Source: an uncultured Bacteroides sp. (lineage in GTDB: Bacteria > Bacteroidota > Bacteroidia > Bacteroidales > Bacteroidaceae). Taken from it: a stretch of DNA of 64,000 bases. The position numbers were made by a program, and so were the translations under genes. A model generated the notes under the pieces. The model saw only the letters and a program-made list of their open reading frames with translations. It did not search any database and had not been told where the DNA came from. The stretch is taken from contig CANSEY010000001.1 in assembly GCA_947646015.1 (NCBI GenBank), positions 1 to 64,000 of the forward strand, read 5' to 3'. This document shows, piece after piece, positions 18,201-27,653 of this stretch; position 1 is the stretch's first letter, and each line of letters starts with the position of its first letter.

Positions 18201-19324
18201 TTTCTATTATCCATGACTATACCACAAATTTCATTATGCCTCTCTTGATGAAATTGGTTATAAAATTGTGACCGTAGATCAGAATAAATCACTCCTCCCC
18301 CATTAGTACCTATCCAAACAATCCCACTGGGGTCGTAATACGCTGAAATCATTCTTGTTTCTAAGTTGCGGTGAAGTTGTGAAGCTGTATTATAGTATAT
18401 TTCTGTCATCATTCTTTTCGGATCATTCTTATCCTGAAATAATAAAGTATACCCACTCCAAGTCACTGCAAGATAACGATTATTATTAATTGGAATAACT
18501 TGAAAAACATCTGTATGGGATAGACTGTTTTCTTTATTATTTTCCTTATAAGTAATTCTGTCTATATACCCAGAAGAAACGTAATAACGCAGAATACCGT
18601 GTCCAATAGTAGAAACCCATACCACTCCTTTATCATATAATACCGAAGTTGCATCCCAAGTTTTATTTTTCCACAAAGATATCTTTTTAGATTTCTCCGA
18701 AGATTCAGGCTGAAACAATAGCAAATTTCCTTGCTGTGTAACCAAACATAACATTTCATGATTATCAGTATAACACATTGCACAGAAATTATCACCAGAA
18801 TCAATCAAATCTTTATACTGTTTCTCACATTTCAATTTAATCTGAACAACCTCTCCTTTCTCATTTTTAACTTCTTCCTGTGTATATAGATATAATTTAT
18901 TCCCTGACAGTCCCCAAAAAGAGTTATTATCTATAGGTAATAAGTGAGAGACATGTACAGAACTATAATCCGTTGCATGGACGATCGGTATAAATTTCTC
19001 CAGCGACCGAGCAAAACAATATAAAGTATTTCCAGCGATAACTCCCAAATATCGATCTGACATCTCTACAATTTCGGAAACATACATATACGCTGGTGAA
19101 GAAGAGAAGTTTTTTATTAATTTACCATCATAACGGCTCAAGCCATTATTAGTACCAAACCACATAAAGCCATCCCGATCTTTGTAGATAGATGTAATAG
19201 TATTATCCGCCAGCCCATCCTGCATGGTTAACAGACGAATATCTCTATCAAAAAAAGCATAACCAGAAACGACCGGACAATTACATATAAACAAAACCAA
19301 TAAAAAGAGATTTAGCTTCTTCAT
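15239..19324 (-). CDS. Hybrid two-component system sensor-regulator (HTCS)
   Basis: A 1361-residue single-chain signal transduction protein. Order: signal peptide (about 1-22), a long series of Reg_prop propeller repeats (GFMWFGTNNGLSRYDG, GIVWIGTNGGG, RGHIWLGSNSGVSRY), a Y_Y_Y domain, one membrane helix (about 815-835), HisKA with AAHELRTPLTLI, HATPase with DTGEGIPDEF, a receiver (IISDVMMPVKDG), and a C-terminal AraC helix-turn-helix (FSDARTLRKHF). The periplasmic propeller senses an oligosaccharide and the AraC end activates the locus. It is divergent from susC. ATG 19324 gives a proper signal peptide; 19336 is an alternative. Base composition changes mid-gene (see findings). Confidence 0.95.
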   Translation of the reverse strand: MKKLNLFLLVLFICNCPVVSGYAFFDRDIRLLTMQDGLADNTITSIYKDRDGFMWFGTNNGLSRYDGKLIKNFSSSPAYMYVSEIVEMSDRYLGVIAGNTLYCFARSLEKFIPIVHATDYSSVHVSHLLPIDNNSFWGLSGNKLYLYTQEEVKNEKGEVVQIKLKCEKQYKDLIDSGDNFCAMCYTDNHEMLCLVTQQGNLLLFQPESSEKSKKISLWKNKTWDATSVLYDKGVVWVSTIGHGILRYYVSSGYIDRITYKENNKENSLSHTDVFQVIPINNNRYLAVTWSGYTLLFQDKNDPKRMMTEIYYNTASQLHRNLETRMISAYYDPSGIVWIGTNGGGVIYSDLRSQFYNQFHQERHNEICGIVMDNRKYVWMATFHQGIMKSEQPFEPGRRMNFTRVGTPDIQSKNTVLCAINDNRGSLWFGNRDGTLTSYNEATKQFRLHFLQDRGKVNTVSIWALYWDTNRNLWVGTNDGVWKLNIDSGFCKKIPIEILFKDPTPICIRAIAGTKDGTIWLGTSNAGVCKLKIDSRGEMSLETGYEKKANIKNNSVRSLLVSSDGNVYVGYMDGFAILSPKKDAIREYYTTRNGLCSNFIGCLVEDNRGHIWLGSNSGVSRYSRHQHLFYNYYISGSNRSALLADNTLFFGNNKSLTYFDPDDVGGHLDEDQVLITGLEVDGRPVGIGDKINGQTVLAEGISYTSSITLNNENRDFVLSFNNLSYAEEQQKYNYRLLPYQTHWLVSNDGEKATYMNLPEGDYTFEVKNIYPDGKDGKVTSLQIHILPHWSRTLPFRLFILLLLAGGVAYLIRLVKHRQMRMEREMRMEHELLSVNLEREKERQIRMERENFFTSAAHELRTPLTLILAPLQELLEHIKASDPLYSKLYTMYKNSSSLHTLVDQLLYVQKIEAGMVKLRLSEADIVELVREVAESFRQMAGIKGCTFQVRLPEDPVFLWIDTEKITSSVGNLLSNAFKYTSPNGEVLLTLTRMEQDGKPFCQITVSDTGEGIPDEFQKRIFDSFITGDNSPAFSTKVGIGLRIVKNTMDLHHGQVILDSEPGKGSTFVLLIPEGKSHFTGDLYEIVDYRGHETEPQFQPLSVQEKSEEGVPVTKKTLLIVEDNVDVRQYIRSLFVTKYTVLEAADGEEGVRIATNEIPDLIISDVMMPVKDGFACCREVRERQETAHIPILMLTAKAEDADVLQGSYSGADDYMMKPFNPEVLKAKVENLILQRERLKRIYTKALMLKRESVEDEEADDEFIQKLIHVVEKNLSNENFNVKILAEQLHMSQPTLYRKVKQRSELSVVDMIRSVRVSKAASLIMENRYSIQEISEKVGFSDARTLRKHFTEQFGVPPSKYMENK

Positions 19325-19459
19325 ATTAATAATCAATTTATTGCAAAAGAACGAAATAAAGCCTAAACATACAAAAGAGATTCAAAAAAAACATGGTATT
19401 GAATTAAACGTGTATGCTGAATGATATAGACATGCCCCTACGTAATCTCTCAATCCCTG

Positions 19460-19467
19460 TACATTTG
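19460..19467 (+). promoter_or_regulatory. -7 promoter box of susC/susD
   Basis: TACATTTG, 42 bases before the SusC ATG, in the 185-base gap shared with the divergent HTCS gene. A second candidate, TAACTTTA, lies nearer the ATG. Confidence 0.5.
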
Positions 19468-19509
19468 CCATGTAATTAAACCTTATGTATAACTTTAAAT
19501 AAGAAACGA

Positions 19510-22500
19510 ATGAAAAAAATTTCAATCTTATTCATGTTGTTGCTTGGCATTACTACATTATATGCACAGCAATTGAACATTACGGGTACTGTGATTGACA
19601 AAAAGCTCAACGAGCCAATCATCGGTGCCACAGTCCAAGTAAAAGGGACGAACAATGGATCCATCACGGACATGGAAGGTAAGTTTTCATTGAAAAACGT
19701 TAGCAAAGGAGGTATACTGACTGTTTCCTACATAGGTTACACCACTCAGTCAATTCCTCTCAATGGTACACAAACATCCTTCAGGATTGAGTTAAGTGAA
19801 GATTCAAAAACTCTTGATGAAGTAGTGGTAGTAGGCTTCGGTACTCAGAAAAAAGTAAATCTGACCGGAGCGGTTACAAGTGTAGATACCAAAGCACTAG
19901 CATCACGTCCGGTATCACAAGTCGGCCAAGCCCTGCAAGGTGTAGTTCCAGGCTTAAATCTATCGACTCCTGATTTAGGGGGACAGTTGGGACAAACAAT
20001 GAACGTAAACATTCGCGGAACAGGAACCATTGGTAAAGGATCAAGTGCCTCACCACTTATACTGATTGATGGAATGGAAGGCAATATGAATAATCTGAAT
20101 CCAGAAGATATTGAAAATATTTCTGTCTTGAAAGATGCTGCTTCTTCTTCCATCTATGGTTCACGTGCTGCATTCGGTGTTATCTTAATCACTACAAAGA
20201 AAGGAAAAGCGGGCAAAATGCAAGTGAACTATAACAATAGTTTCCGCTATTCCGGACCAACCAACCTTCCTAATCAACTTGATTCCTATCGTTTTGCCAA
20301 TTATTTCAATGATGCAGCCATTAATCAGGGAGGAAGTGTGATCTTTGATGAAGAGACCATTGACCGTATCCAAAAGTATATGGCAGGCGAGATTACAACC
20401 ACCACCATAGCTAACGGTACCAACTGGCATTTCCACGAAAAAGCAAATGATAACGTAAACTGGTGGAAAAAACATTTTCAATGGGCCTGGTCAAACGAAC
20501 ATAATATCAGTTTAAATGGAGGAACAGAGAAGTTACAATACTATGTTTCAGGGAGCTACTTAAACCAAGATGGTAATCTTCGTTATGGAAATGATAATTA
20601 TAAACGTTACAACGCAACAGCAAAAGTCAATACCCAAATCAACAAATATGTAGATTTCAACATTAATACCAAATTTGTTCGTTTTGATCTTGACAATCCA
20701 GTATATCTTGAGGAAGGTGGACTTCTTTATCATGACATTGCACGTATGTGGCCTATGATGCCTTTTAAAGATCCGAACGGTTATTATATGAGAAATGGAA
20801 AACTCAATCAATTGACTGACGGTGGACGTGCCAAAACACATAATGACAATATTTATCTTCAGGGACAATTAGTTATTCATCCGCTAAAAGGATGGAATAT
20901 CTATGCAGAAGCAGGTATGAGAGTCATCAACCAAAATAAGCAAACCAACCTTAATCCAATCTATGAGCACGACGTAAACGGTAATCCATTAGCATTGGCT
21001 TTCAGCGGAAGTTACTCACCAGGATCTTCATTTGCACGTTCAGCATACCACAATAGTAACTTTTATACGACAAGTGTGTACACCGATTACACATTACAAA
21101 TAAAAGATCATTATTTCAAAGCTTTAGTCGGAATGAATACCGAAGAATATGTATATCGCGAACTTGCCGCACAACGTCCTGACGTGATTAGTAGTCTCAT
21201 TCCAGAAATTAGTGCAGCAACGGGAGAAGATAAAATCAATAGTTCAAAATACAATGATTGGTCTACAGCCGGGTTCTTCGGACGTCTCAACTACAGTTAC
21301 AAAGACCGCTACATGGCTGAAGTAAATGTTCGTTACGACGGATCATCCCGCTTTTTAAAAGATCAGCGTTGGAACGTATTTCCTTCTTTCTCTTTGGGAT
21401 GGAACTTAGCGCGTGAATCATTCTTTGAACCAATTAACAACATTATTAATACACTAAAACCCCGCGTATCATGGGGTATGCTCGGTAACCAGAACACAGA
21501 CTCTTACTATCCGTTCTATTTAACACAAAGTGTAACAGCCAATGGTGGCAATTGGCTAATGGACGGCAGTAGACCAACAACAGCCGGAGTTCCTGGAATG
21601 GTCAGCAGTACACTTACATGGGAAAAAATCTATAATACCAATTTAGGCATCGACCTTGGTATGTTCAACAATCGTCTGAACATGACTTTTGAATACTTCA
21701 TACGTAGAACGAAAGACATGGTAGGTCCTGCAGCCGAAGTCGGTGCAATATTAGGAACTGCTCTGCCAAATACCAATAATGCTGAGTTGAAAAATAAAGG
21801 ATGGGAACTACAGGCCAATTGGAGAGATAATATTGGAAAAGTTAACTATAATATAGGATTTAACCTTTCTGACAACCGTGCCAAAGTAATTTCATATCCA
21901 AACGCTTCTAAAGCCCTATGGGATTCTAATGGAAATACTCTTTATTACAACGGAATGACTATCGGAGAAATTTGGGGGTATGAAACTGAAGGTATTGCCC
22001 AAACAGACGCACAGATGACCGAATGGCTGGCTAGCAATGATCAGAGTAAAATAGGTTCAGTTTGGGGTGCAGGTGATATCATGTATCGAGACCTTAATGG
22101 TGATGGTATAGTAGACAAAGGAAACAGTACTGCCACAGACCATGGTGATTTAAAGAAAATCGGAAATAGCACTCCACGCCTTCGTTTCGGTTTAAGCTTA
22201 GGAGCTGACTGGAAGGGTTTCGATATTCAAATGTTTTTCCAAGGAGTTATGAAACGTGATTTATGGTTGAGCGGACCAATGTTCTGGGGAGCAGATGGAG
22301 GAGAATGGCAATCAGTAGGTTTTGACGAACATCTTGATTATTTCCGTCCTGAAAATACAACTTCTATATTCGGAGCAAATTTGAACTCCTACTATCCCAA
22401 AGCCTACTTAGGAGACAAAGGAAACAAAAACAAGCAAACTCAAACGCGTTATCTGCAAAATGGTGCTTACATGCGTATGAAAAATTTGCAAATAGGATAT

Positions 22501-22695
22501 ACATTCCCCAAAGCTTGGATGAATAAAGCAAAAATTGAAAAGCTCCGCATTTATGTCAGTGGAGAGAATTTATTCACAATCAGTGGTATTGCCGATATGT
22601 TCGATCCAGAAGCAACAGCCGGTAACGGATTTAGCAACGGAAAGACTTATCCGCTGTCAAAGACTATTTCATTTGGATTAAATATTACTCTTTAA
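19510..22695 (+). CDS. SusC-like TonB-dependent outer-membrane transporter
   Basis: A 1061-residue protein: signal peptide ending LYAQ, a carboxypeptidase-regulatory-like domain (about 22-100), the linker LDEVVVVGFGTQKKVNLTGAV that marks the SusC family, a plug domain with VNIRGTGTIG and LILIDGMEG, and a beta-barrel ending in an aromatic/hydrophobic strand (FGLNITL). It imports oligosaccharides with its SusD partner, energised by TonB. susD follows after 12 bases. The divergent HTCS is the expected regulator. Its base composition is more AT-rich than the enzymes at 24.8-31.3 kb. Confidence 0.95.
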   Translation: MKKISILFMLLLGITTLYAQQLNITGTVIDKKLNEPIIGATVQVKGTNNGSITDMEGKFSLKNVSKGGILTVSYIGYTTQSIPLNGTQTSFRIELSEDSKTLDEVVVVGFGTQKKVNLTGAVTSVDTKALASRPVSQVGQALQGVVPGLNLSTPDLGGQLGQTMNVNIRGTGTIGKGSSASPLILIDGMEGNMNNLNPEDIENISVLKDAASSSIYGSRAAFGVILITTKKGKAGKMQVNYNNSFRYSGPTNLPNQLDSYRFANYFNDAAINQGGSVIFDEETIDRIQKYMAGEITTTTIANGTNWHFHEKANDNVNWWKKHFQWAWSNEHNISLNGGTEKLQYYVSGSYLNQDGNLRYGNDNYKRYNATAKVNTQINKYVDFNINTKFVRFDLDNPVYLEEGGLLYHDIARMWPMMPFKDPNGYYMRNGKLNQLTDGGRAKTHNDNIYLQGQLVIHPLKGWNIYAEAGMRVINQNKQTNLNPIYEHDVNGNPLALAFSGSYSPGSSFARSAYHNSNFYTTSVYTDYTLQIKDHYFKALVGMNTEEYVYRELAAQRPDVISSLIPEISAATGEDKINSSKYNDWSTAGFFGRLNYSYKDRYMAEVNVRYDGSSRFLKDQRWNVFPSFSLGWNLARESFFEPINNIINTLKPRVSWGMLGNQNTDSYYPFYLTQSVTANGGNWLMDGSRPTTAGVPGMVSSTLTWEKIYNTNLGIDLGMFNNRLNMTFEYFIRRTKDMVGPAAEVGAILGTALPNTNNAELKNKGWELQANWRDNIGKVNYNIGFNLSDNRAKVISYPNASKALWDSNGNTLYYNGMTIGEIWGYETEGIAQTDAQMTEWLASNDQSKIGSVWGAGDIMYRDLNGDGIVDKGNSTATDHGDLKKIGNSTPRLRFGLSLGADWKGFDIQMFFQGVMKRDLWLSGPMFWGADGGEWQSVGFDEHLDYFRPENTTSIFGANLNSYYPKAYLGDKGNKNKQTQTRYLQNGAYMRMKNLQIGYTFPKAWMNKAKIEKLRIYVSGENLFTISGIADMFDPEATAGNGFSNGKTYPLSKTISFGLNITL

Positions 22696-22707
22696 AAAGC
22701 AAGAACA

Positions 22708-24690
22708 ATGAAAAAGAATCTATTATATATTTTTAGTTTAGCAAGTGTTTTATGCTCTTGCAATGACTTTCTCGACAAAGAGCCACTAGATGCCGTACCT
22801 ACCGACAAATATCTTTTGGCAGAAAGCGATTTAGCAGCCTATTCGGCTAATCTATATGATCAACTTCCATCCCACACTCCAGGCCAATACAGTATGGGAG
22901 TATTTGCAACAGACAATAATAGTGACAACCAAGCAGCAAGTAATCCAAACGGTTCATTTGTAAAGGGAGAAACACGTGTGGCTCAAAGTGGAGGTGCTTG
23001 GGATTTTGGGAAAATCCGGAATGTCAATTATTTCATCAATAAGGTACGTCCCCGACTGGAAGCCGGCGAACTTAGTGGAGTAGAAGCTAACAATATGCAC
23101 TATCTGGGAGAAATGTATTTCTTTCGCGCTTATATTTACTTTACTAAATTAGTTGCACTCGGTGATTTCCCTATCTTAAAACATTGGATTTCGGAAGATT
23201 ATGAAACAGTTAGAGAGGCAAGTAAACGGCGCCCACGCAATGAAGTAGCACGTTTCATCATACAAGATTTAGATTCTGCTTACTATTATATGAAAGCAAC
23301 CCCACCAATGAGCAATCGCCTAACCAAAGACTGTGCTGCCCTCATGAAAAGTCGTGTGGCATTATTTGAAGGTACTTGGGAAAAATACCACAAAGGGACC
23401 GCACGTGTACCAGGAGGTCCGGGATGGCCAGGAGCAAACAAAGATTATTTAAAGGACTTCACTATCAATATTGATTCTGAAATTAAATACTTCCTGACAG
23501 AAGCTAAAACTGCCGCTCAAATAGTAGCTGATAAATACACTTTATTTAACGATTATCCGTCGTTATTCAACAGCCAATCATTAGCTAACGCTTCGGAAGT
23601 GTTATTGTGGAGAGCCTACGACGCCAGTTTAACTCCGGCAGTCAACCATTTTGTTGTCGGTTACATCCAACGCAATGGAGGTGGAAATACCGGATGGACT
23701 CGTAGTATGATGCAAAGTTATTTGATGGAAAATGGCTTGCCGATATACGCAAACAATTCTGGTTATCAAGGAGATAAAACTTATGAAGCAGTTGCAACCA
23801 ATCGTGATCCACGACTAACTTATAATACTTTATTACCTGGAGATCTCTTATCTGAAGGGGGAAGTAACATTGAATATCTAGTCAAAGGATATGGTTATTA
23901 TTATCGTGCACCAATTGTACTTGGACAGAACGAAAACAAATGTCCCACCGGCTATTCAGTAAAAAAGGGATTAGCAACAGATGCCGCACAAGGACCTACA
24001 CTCCCATCAACTACAGCCTGTGTCATATTCCGTGCAGCAGAGGCATACTTGAATTATATGGAAGCTGATTATGAACTGAATAACTCGCTTGATGCCAACA
24101 GTTCCAAATACTGGAAAGCTTTACGAAATCGAGCAGGAATGGATACCGATTTTCAAAAAACAATAGACGCTACAGATCTGAGTAAAGAGATCGATTTTGC
24201 CCGCTATTCAGGTTCTGAATTTGTTTCAACCACTTTGTATAATATTCGTCGGGAACGTCGCATCGAATTTGCGGCCGAAGGATTACGCCTAAATGATCTG
24301 AAACGCTGGCGTGCACTAGACATGATGCAAGGTTATCACGTAGAAGGATTCGATTTATGGAGTGAAAATTATCAACGTTACAAAACTCCTAGCCCAATAC
24401 CAGTTGCAGACGTCACTCTCTCTGTCATTAATCTGATTGAATCAGGTAACAATAATGCTAATGTATCAGCTAAATCAGAAAGTCGGTACTTACGTCCTTA
24501 CCGGATCAATACAAACAACATTGCATACAATGGCTATAATTGGAACCAAAATAAATATTTAAATCCAATTGCTTTTGACCACTTCCGTCTGACGACAGCA
24601 GAAGAAGGATCAACCGACTATACAACCTCTACGATTTATCAAAATCCAGGATGGAAGATAGAAACGAGCAGTCTCCCTGAAGGAGATTAG
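22708..24690 (+). CDS. SusD/RagB-like surface glycan-binding lipoprotein
   Basis: A 660-residue lipoprotein. The lipobox ends at Cys18, followed by NDFLDKEPLDAVPTDKY, the usual SusD N-terminus. YLGEMYFFRAYIYFTKLVALGDFP is the TPR-like helical block, and RRERRIEFAAEGLRLNDLKRW is the C-terminal family block. It caps the SusC barrel and binds the glycan on the cell surface. The length is slightly above the common 500-600 residues. It is directly downstream of susC, and a strong hairpin follows. Confidence 0.95.
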   Translation: MKKNLLYIFSLASVLCSCNDFLDKEPLDAVPTDKYLLAESDLAAYSANLYDQLPSHTPGQYSMGVFATDNNSDNQAASNPNGSFVKGETRVAQSGGAWDFGKIRNVNYFINKVRPRLEAGELSGVEANNMHYLGEMYFFRAYIYFTKLVALGDFPILKHWISEDYETVREASKRRPRNEVARFIIQDLDSAYYYMKATPPMSNRLTKDCAALMKSRVALFEGTWEKYHKGTARVPGGPGWPGANKDYLKDFTINIDSEIKYFLTEAKTAAQIVADKYTLFNDYPSLFNSQSLANASEVLLWRAYDASLTPAVNHFVVGYIQRNGGGNTGWTRSMMQSYLMENGLPIYANNSGYQGDKTYEAVATNRDPRLTYNTLLPGDLLSEGGSNIEYLVKGYGYYYRAPIVLGQNENKCPTGYSVKKGLATDAAQGPTLPSTTACVIFRAAEAYLNYMEADYELNNSLDANSSKYWKALRNRAGMDTDFQKTIDATDLSKEIDFARYSGSEFVSTTLYNIRRERRIEFAAEGLRLNDLKRWRALDMMQGYHVEGFDLWSENYQRYKTPSPIPVADVTLSVINLIESGNNNANVSAKSESRYLRPYRINTNNIAYNGYNWNQNKYLNPIAFDHFRLTTAEEGSTDYTTSTIYQNPGWKIETSSLPEGD

Positions 24691-24722
24691 TTTTCAGTAG
24701 ATTAAATATCTTACTCAAGACA

Positions 24723-24752
24723 AGATCTCCTCCCCCCAAAAGGAGGAGATCT
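24723..24752 (+). terminator. Strong hairpin between susD and the enzyme genes
   Basis: An 11-bp perfect stem (AGATCTCCTCC and its complement) with an 8-base loop, followed by TATTATTA. It probably terminates part of the susC-susD transcripts, keeping enzyme expression below that of the transporter. Confidence 0.65.
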
Positions 24753-24807
24753 TATTATTATCAATAAAAATTGTATTCTACCCCAAAAAGAGTAACTTTA
24801 CAGCATT

Positions 24808-26259
24808 ATGAAAAATATCATCCCTCAAGCACTGCTTACCATGCCTATTTTGAGCACTGGACTACAAGCACAAGAAAAGCAACCGACTCCCAATCTAGTC
24901 TTCATCATGGCCGACCAATATCGTGGAGATGCCATCGGTTGCATCGGTAAAGAACCTGTAAAGACTCCCCACCTGGACAAGCTTGCCTCCGAAGGAATTA
25001 ACTTCACCAATGCTATCAGTAGTTATCCGGTATCATCGCCGGCAAGAGGAATGCTAATGACCGGTATGTATCCCATTGGCAGTAAAGTAACCGGGAACTG
25101 TAACTCCGAAACCGCTCCTTACGGAGTGGAACTTTCCCAAAACGCCCGCTGTTGGAGCGATGTGCTTAAAGATCAAGGATACAATATGGGATACATCGGA
25201 AAGTGGCATCTGGATGCACCCTACAAGCCCTATGTAGACACTTACAATAATCGCGGGAAAGTGGCATGGAACGAATGGTGTCCACCCGAACGTCGCCACG
25301 GTTTCGACCATTGGATAGCTTATGGAACATATGATTACCATTTGAAACCGATGTACTGGAATACCACTGCTCCACGAGACAGCTTCTATTATGTCAACCA
25401 ATGGGGGCCGGAATACGAGGCAAGCAAAGCTATCGAATACATCAACAAACAGAAAGACCAAAAACAACCGTTTGCATTGGTGGTATCGATGAATCCTCCA
25501 CACACGGGATATGAATTGGTGCCGGACCGATATAAAGAGATATACAAAGATCTGGATGTAGAGGCGCTTTGCAAAGGACGTCCCGATATCCCGGCCAAAG
25601 GTACGGAAATGGGAGACTACTTCCGAAATAACATCCGGAACTATTATGCCTGCATCACCGGTGTAGACGAAAATGTAGGGCGAATCATCGAGGCCCTTAA
25701 ACAAAATAATTTATTTGATAATACGATCGTGGTCTTTACCTCTGACCATGGAATCTGTATGGGTGCTCACGAAAATGCCGGAAAAGATATCTTCTATGAA
25801 GAGTCTATGCGTATCCCCATGATTCTATCTTGGCCGGATCAAATAAAACCACGTAAAAGCGACCCGTTGATGATTGCTTTTGCCGACCTATACCCCACAC
25901 TCCTGTCAATGATGGGATTCAGTAAAGAAATCCCGGAAACAGTACAGACATTCGACCTGTCCAATGAAGTACTGACCGGAAAAAACAAAAAAGATCTTGT
26001 ACAACCATACTATTTCGTAAAATTCGATAACCATGCAACAGGTTATCGCGGACTCCGTACCGACCGATATACATATGCCGTACACGCAACAGACGGAAAG
26101 ATCGATAATGTCATTCTTTTCGACCGTACCAATGATCCTCATGAAATGAATAACATTGCCAGCCAACAATTGAAACTTACCCATACATTTAACCGGCAAC
26201 TGAAAACATGGCTTGAAAAGACCAATGACCCATTTGCCCAATATATAAAGCTTAAATAA
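24808..26259 (+). CDS. Sulfatase, serine-type
   Basis: A 483-residue exported S1-type sulfatase (alkaline phosphatase superfamily). The N-terminus is a signal-like stretch ending LQAQ. FIMADQYRGDAIG gives the metal-binding Asp. SSPARG has the maturation motif S-x-P-x-R, with Ser76 as the residue converted to formylglycine. GKWHLD and FTSDHG complete the site. A Ser motif means maturation by the anaerobic radical-SAM enzyme, whose gene is not in this window. It should remove sulfate from host glycans. It is followed after 2 bases by the second fucosidase gene. Confidence 0.92.
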   Translation: MKNIIPQALLTMPILSTGLQAQEKQPTPNLVFIMADQYRGDAIGCIGKEPVKTPHLDKLASEGINFTNAISSYPVSSPARGMLMTGMYPIGSKVTGNCNSETAPYGVELSQNARCWSDVLKDQGYNMGYIGKWHLDAPYKPYVDTYNNRGKVAWNEWCPPERRHGFDHWIAYGTYDYHLKPMYWNTTAPRDSFYYVNQWGPEYEASKAIEYINKQKDQKQPFALVVSMNPPHTGYELVPDRYKEIYKDLDVEALCKGRPDIPAKGTEMGDYFRNNIRNYYACITGVDENVGRIIEALKQNNLFDNTIVVFTSDHGICMGAHENAGKDIFYEESMRIPMILSWPDQIKPRKSDPLMIAFADLYPTLLSMMGFSKEIPETVQTFDLSNEVLTGKNKKDLVQPYYFVKFDNHATGYRGLRTDRYTYAVHATDGKIDNVILFDRTNDPHEMNNIASQQLKLTHTFNRQLKTWLEKTNDPFAQYIKLK

Positions 26260-26261
26260 TC

Positions 26262-27644
26262 ATGAACAGAATCAACACCACCCTACTCTTACTTTTTTGC
26301 TCAGTCTATTGCTTGGCGCAACAGGCTACTATCCCCGTTCCCAAGCCCTTTCAGTTGAAATGGCATCAAGCGGAAATGGGAGCCGTATTCCATTATGATC
26401 TGCATGTGTTCGACGGAGTACGCTACGGACAAGGCAACAACCGCATCAATCCGATAGAAGATTACAACATATTCAACCCTACGGAACTAAACACAGACCA
26501 GTGGGTGCTGGCAGCCAAAGCAGCCGGATGTAAGTTTGCCGTACTGACTGCCACTCATGAAACCGGTTTCGGTCTCTGGCAGAGTGACGTAAATCCTTAT
26601 TGCCTCAAAGCCGTAAAATGGAGAGACGGCAAAGGTGATATCGTCCGTGACTTTGTCAACTCTTGCCGCAAATACGGCTTACAACCGGGTATCTACATCG
26701 GTATCCGGTGGAATTCTCTTTTGGGCATACATAACTTTAAGGCAGAAGGAGAAGGAGAATTTGCTCACAACCGGCAAACATGGTACAAACGACTGTGTGA
26801 AAAGATGGTGACCGAACTTTGTACCCGTTATGGAGATCTATACATGATTTGGTTTGACGGCGGCGCCGATGATCCTCGTGGAGACGGACCGGACGTAGAG
26901 CCTATTGTGAATAAATATCAGCCTAATTGCCTGTTCTATCATAATATAGATCGTGCAGATTTCCGTTGGGGTGGTTCCGAGACCGGTACCGTAGGTTATC
27001 CCTGCTGGTCCACCTTCCCCGCTCCCTGTTCACATCACAAACGGATAGAAAGCAATGTCGATCAAATCGAACTGTTGAAGCATGGCGACAAAGATGGGAA
27101 ATACTGGGTACCGGCCATGGCAGATACTCCTTTACGTGGAGCCAACGGACGTCACGAATGGTTCTGGGAACCGGATGACGAAAACAACATCTATCCATTG
27201 AACGAACTAATGGATAAATATGAAAAATCAGTAGGACGGAACGCTACCCTGATTTTAGGCCTGACACCCGACCCGAACGGATTAATACCTACAGGAGACG
27301 AACAACGCCTGAAAGAATTCGGTACAGAAATCAATCGTCGCTTCTCTTCTCCATTAGCCCAGACATCGGGACAGAAAAAAAGTTTGACCTTGAAACTGGA
27401 CAAAAAGCAACCGGTAAACTACTGCATCATTCAAGAAAACATACAGAACGGAGAACGTATCCGCCAATATAAAGTAGAAGCCAAGGTAAATGGAAAGTGG
27501 CAAACAGTTTGTTCCGGAGAATCTGTCGGACACAAACGCATCGAAAAATTCGATCCGGTAGAAGCTACGGCATTACGGCTGACCGTACTGCAATCCACTG
27601 CATTACCCGATATTATAAATTTCAGTGCTTTTTCTGTCAACTAA
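26262..27644 (+). CDS. GH29-like alpha-L-fucosidase, divergent
   Basis: A 460-residue secreted protein (signal peptide ending CLAQ). The GH29 nucleophile block is intact as DLYMIWFDGGADD, with Asp199. LTATHETGFGLWQSD replaces the usual TxKHHDGFxLW, and GAVFHYDLHVFDG replaces GxFIHWG, so it belongs to an outlying branch. The C-terminal 100 residues (KKSLTLKLDKKQPVNYCIIQENI onward) look like a carbohydrate-binding beta-sandwich. It should remove fucose, possibly from branched or sulfated contexts. It is tightly coupled to the sulfatase before it (2 bases) and the GH36-like gene after it (9 bases). Confidence 0.82.
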   Translation: MNRINTTLLLLFCSVYCLAQQATIPVPKPFQLKWHQAEMGAVFHYDLHVFDGVRYGQGNNRINPIEDYNIFNPTELNTDQWVLAAKAAGCKFAVLTATHETGFGLWQSDVNPYCLKAVKWRDGKGDIVRDFVNSCRKYGLQPGIYIGIRWNSLLGIHNFKAEGEGEFAHNRQTWYKRLCEKMVTELCTRYGDLYMIWFDGGADDPRGDGPDVEPIVNKYQPNCLFYHNIDRADFRWGGSETGTVGYPCWSTFPAPCSHHKRIESNVDQIELLKHGDKDGKYWVPAMADTPLRGANGRHEWFWEPDDENNIYPLNELMDKYEKSVGRNATLILGLTPDPNGLIPTGDEQRLKEFGTEINRRFSSPLAQTSGQKKSLTLKLDKKQPVNYCIIQENIQNGERIRQYKVEAKVNGKWQTVCSGESVGHKRIEKFDPVEATALRLTVLQSTALPDIINFSAFSVN

Positions 27645-27653
27645 TTCATACGC

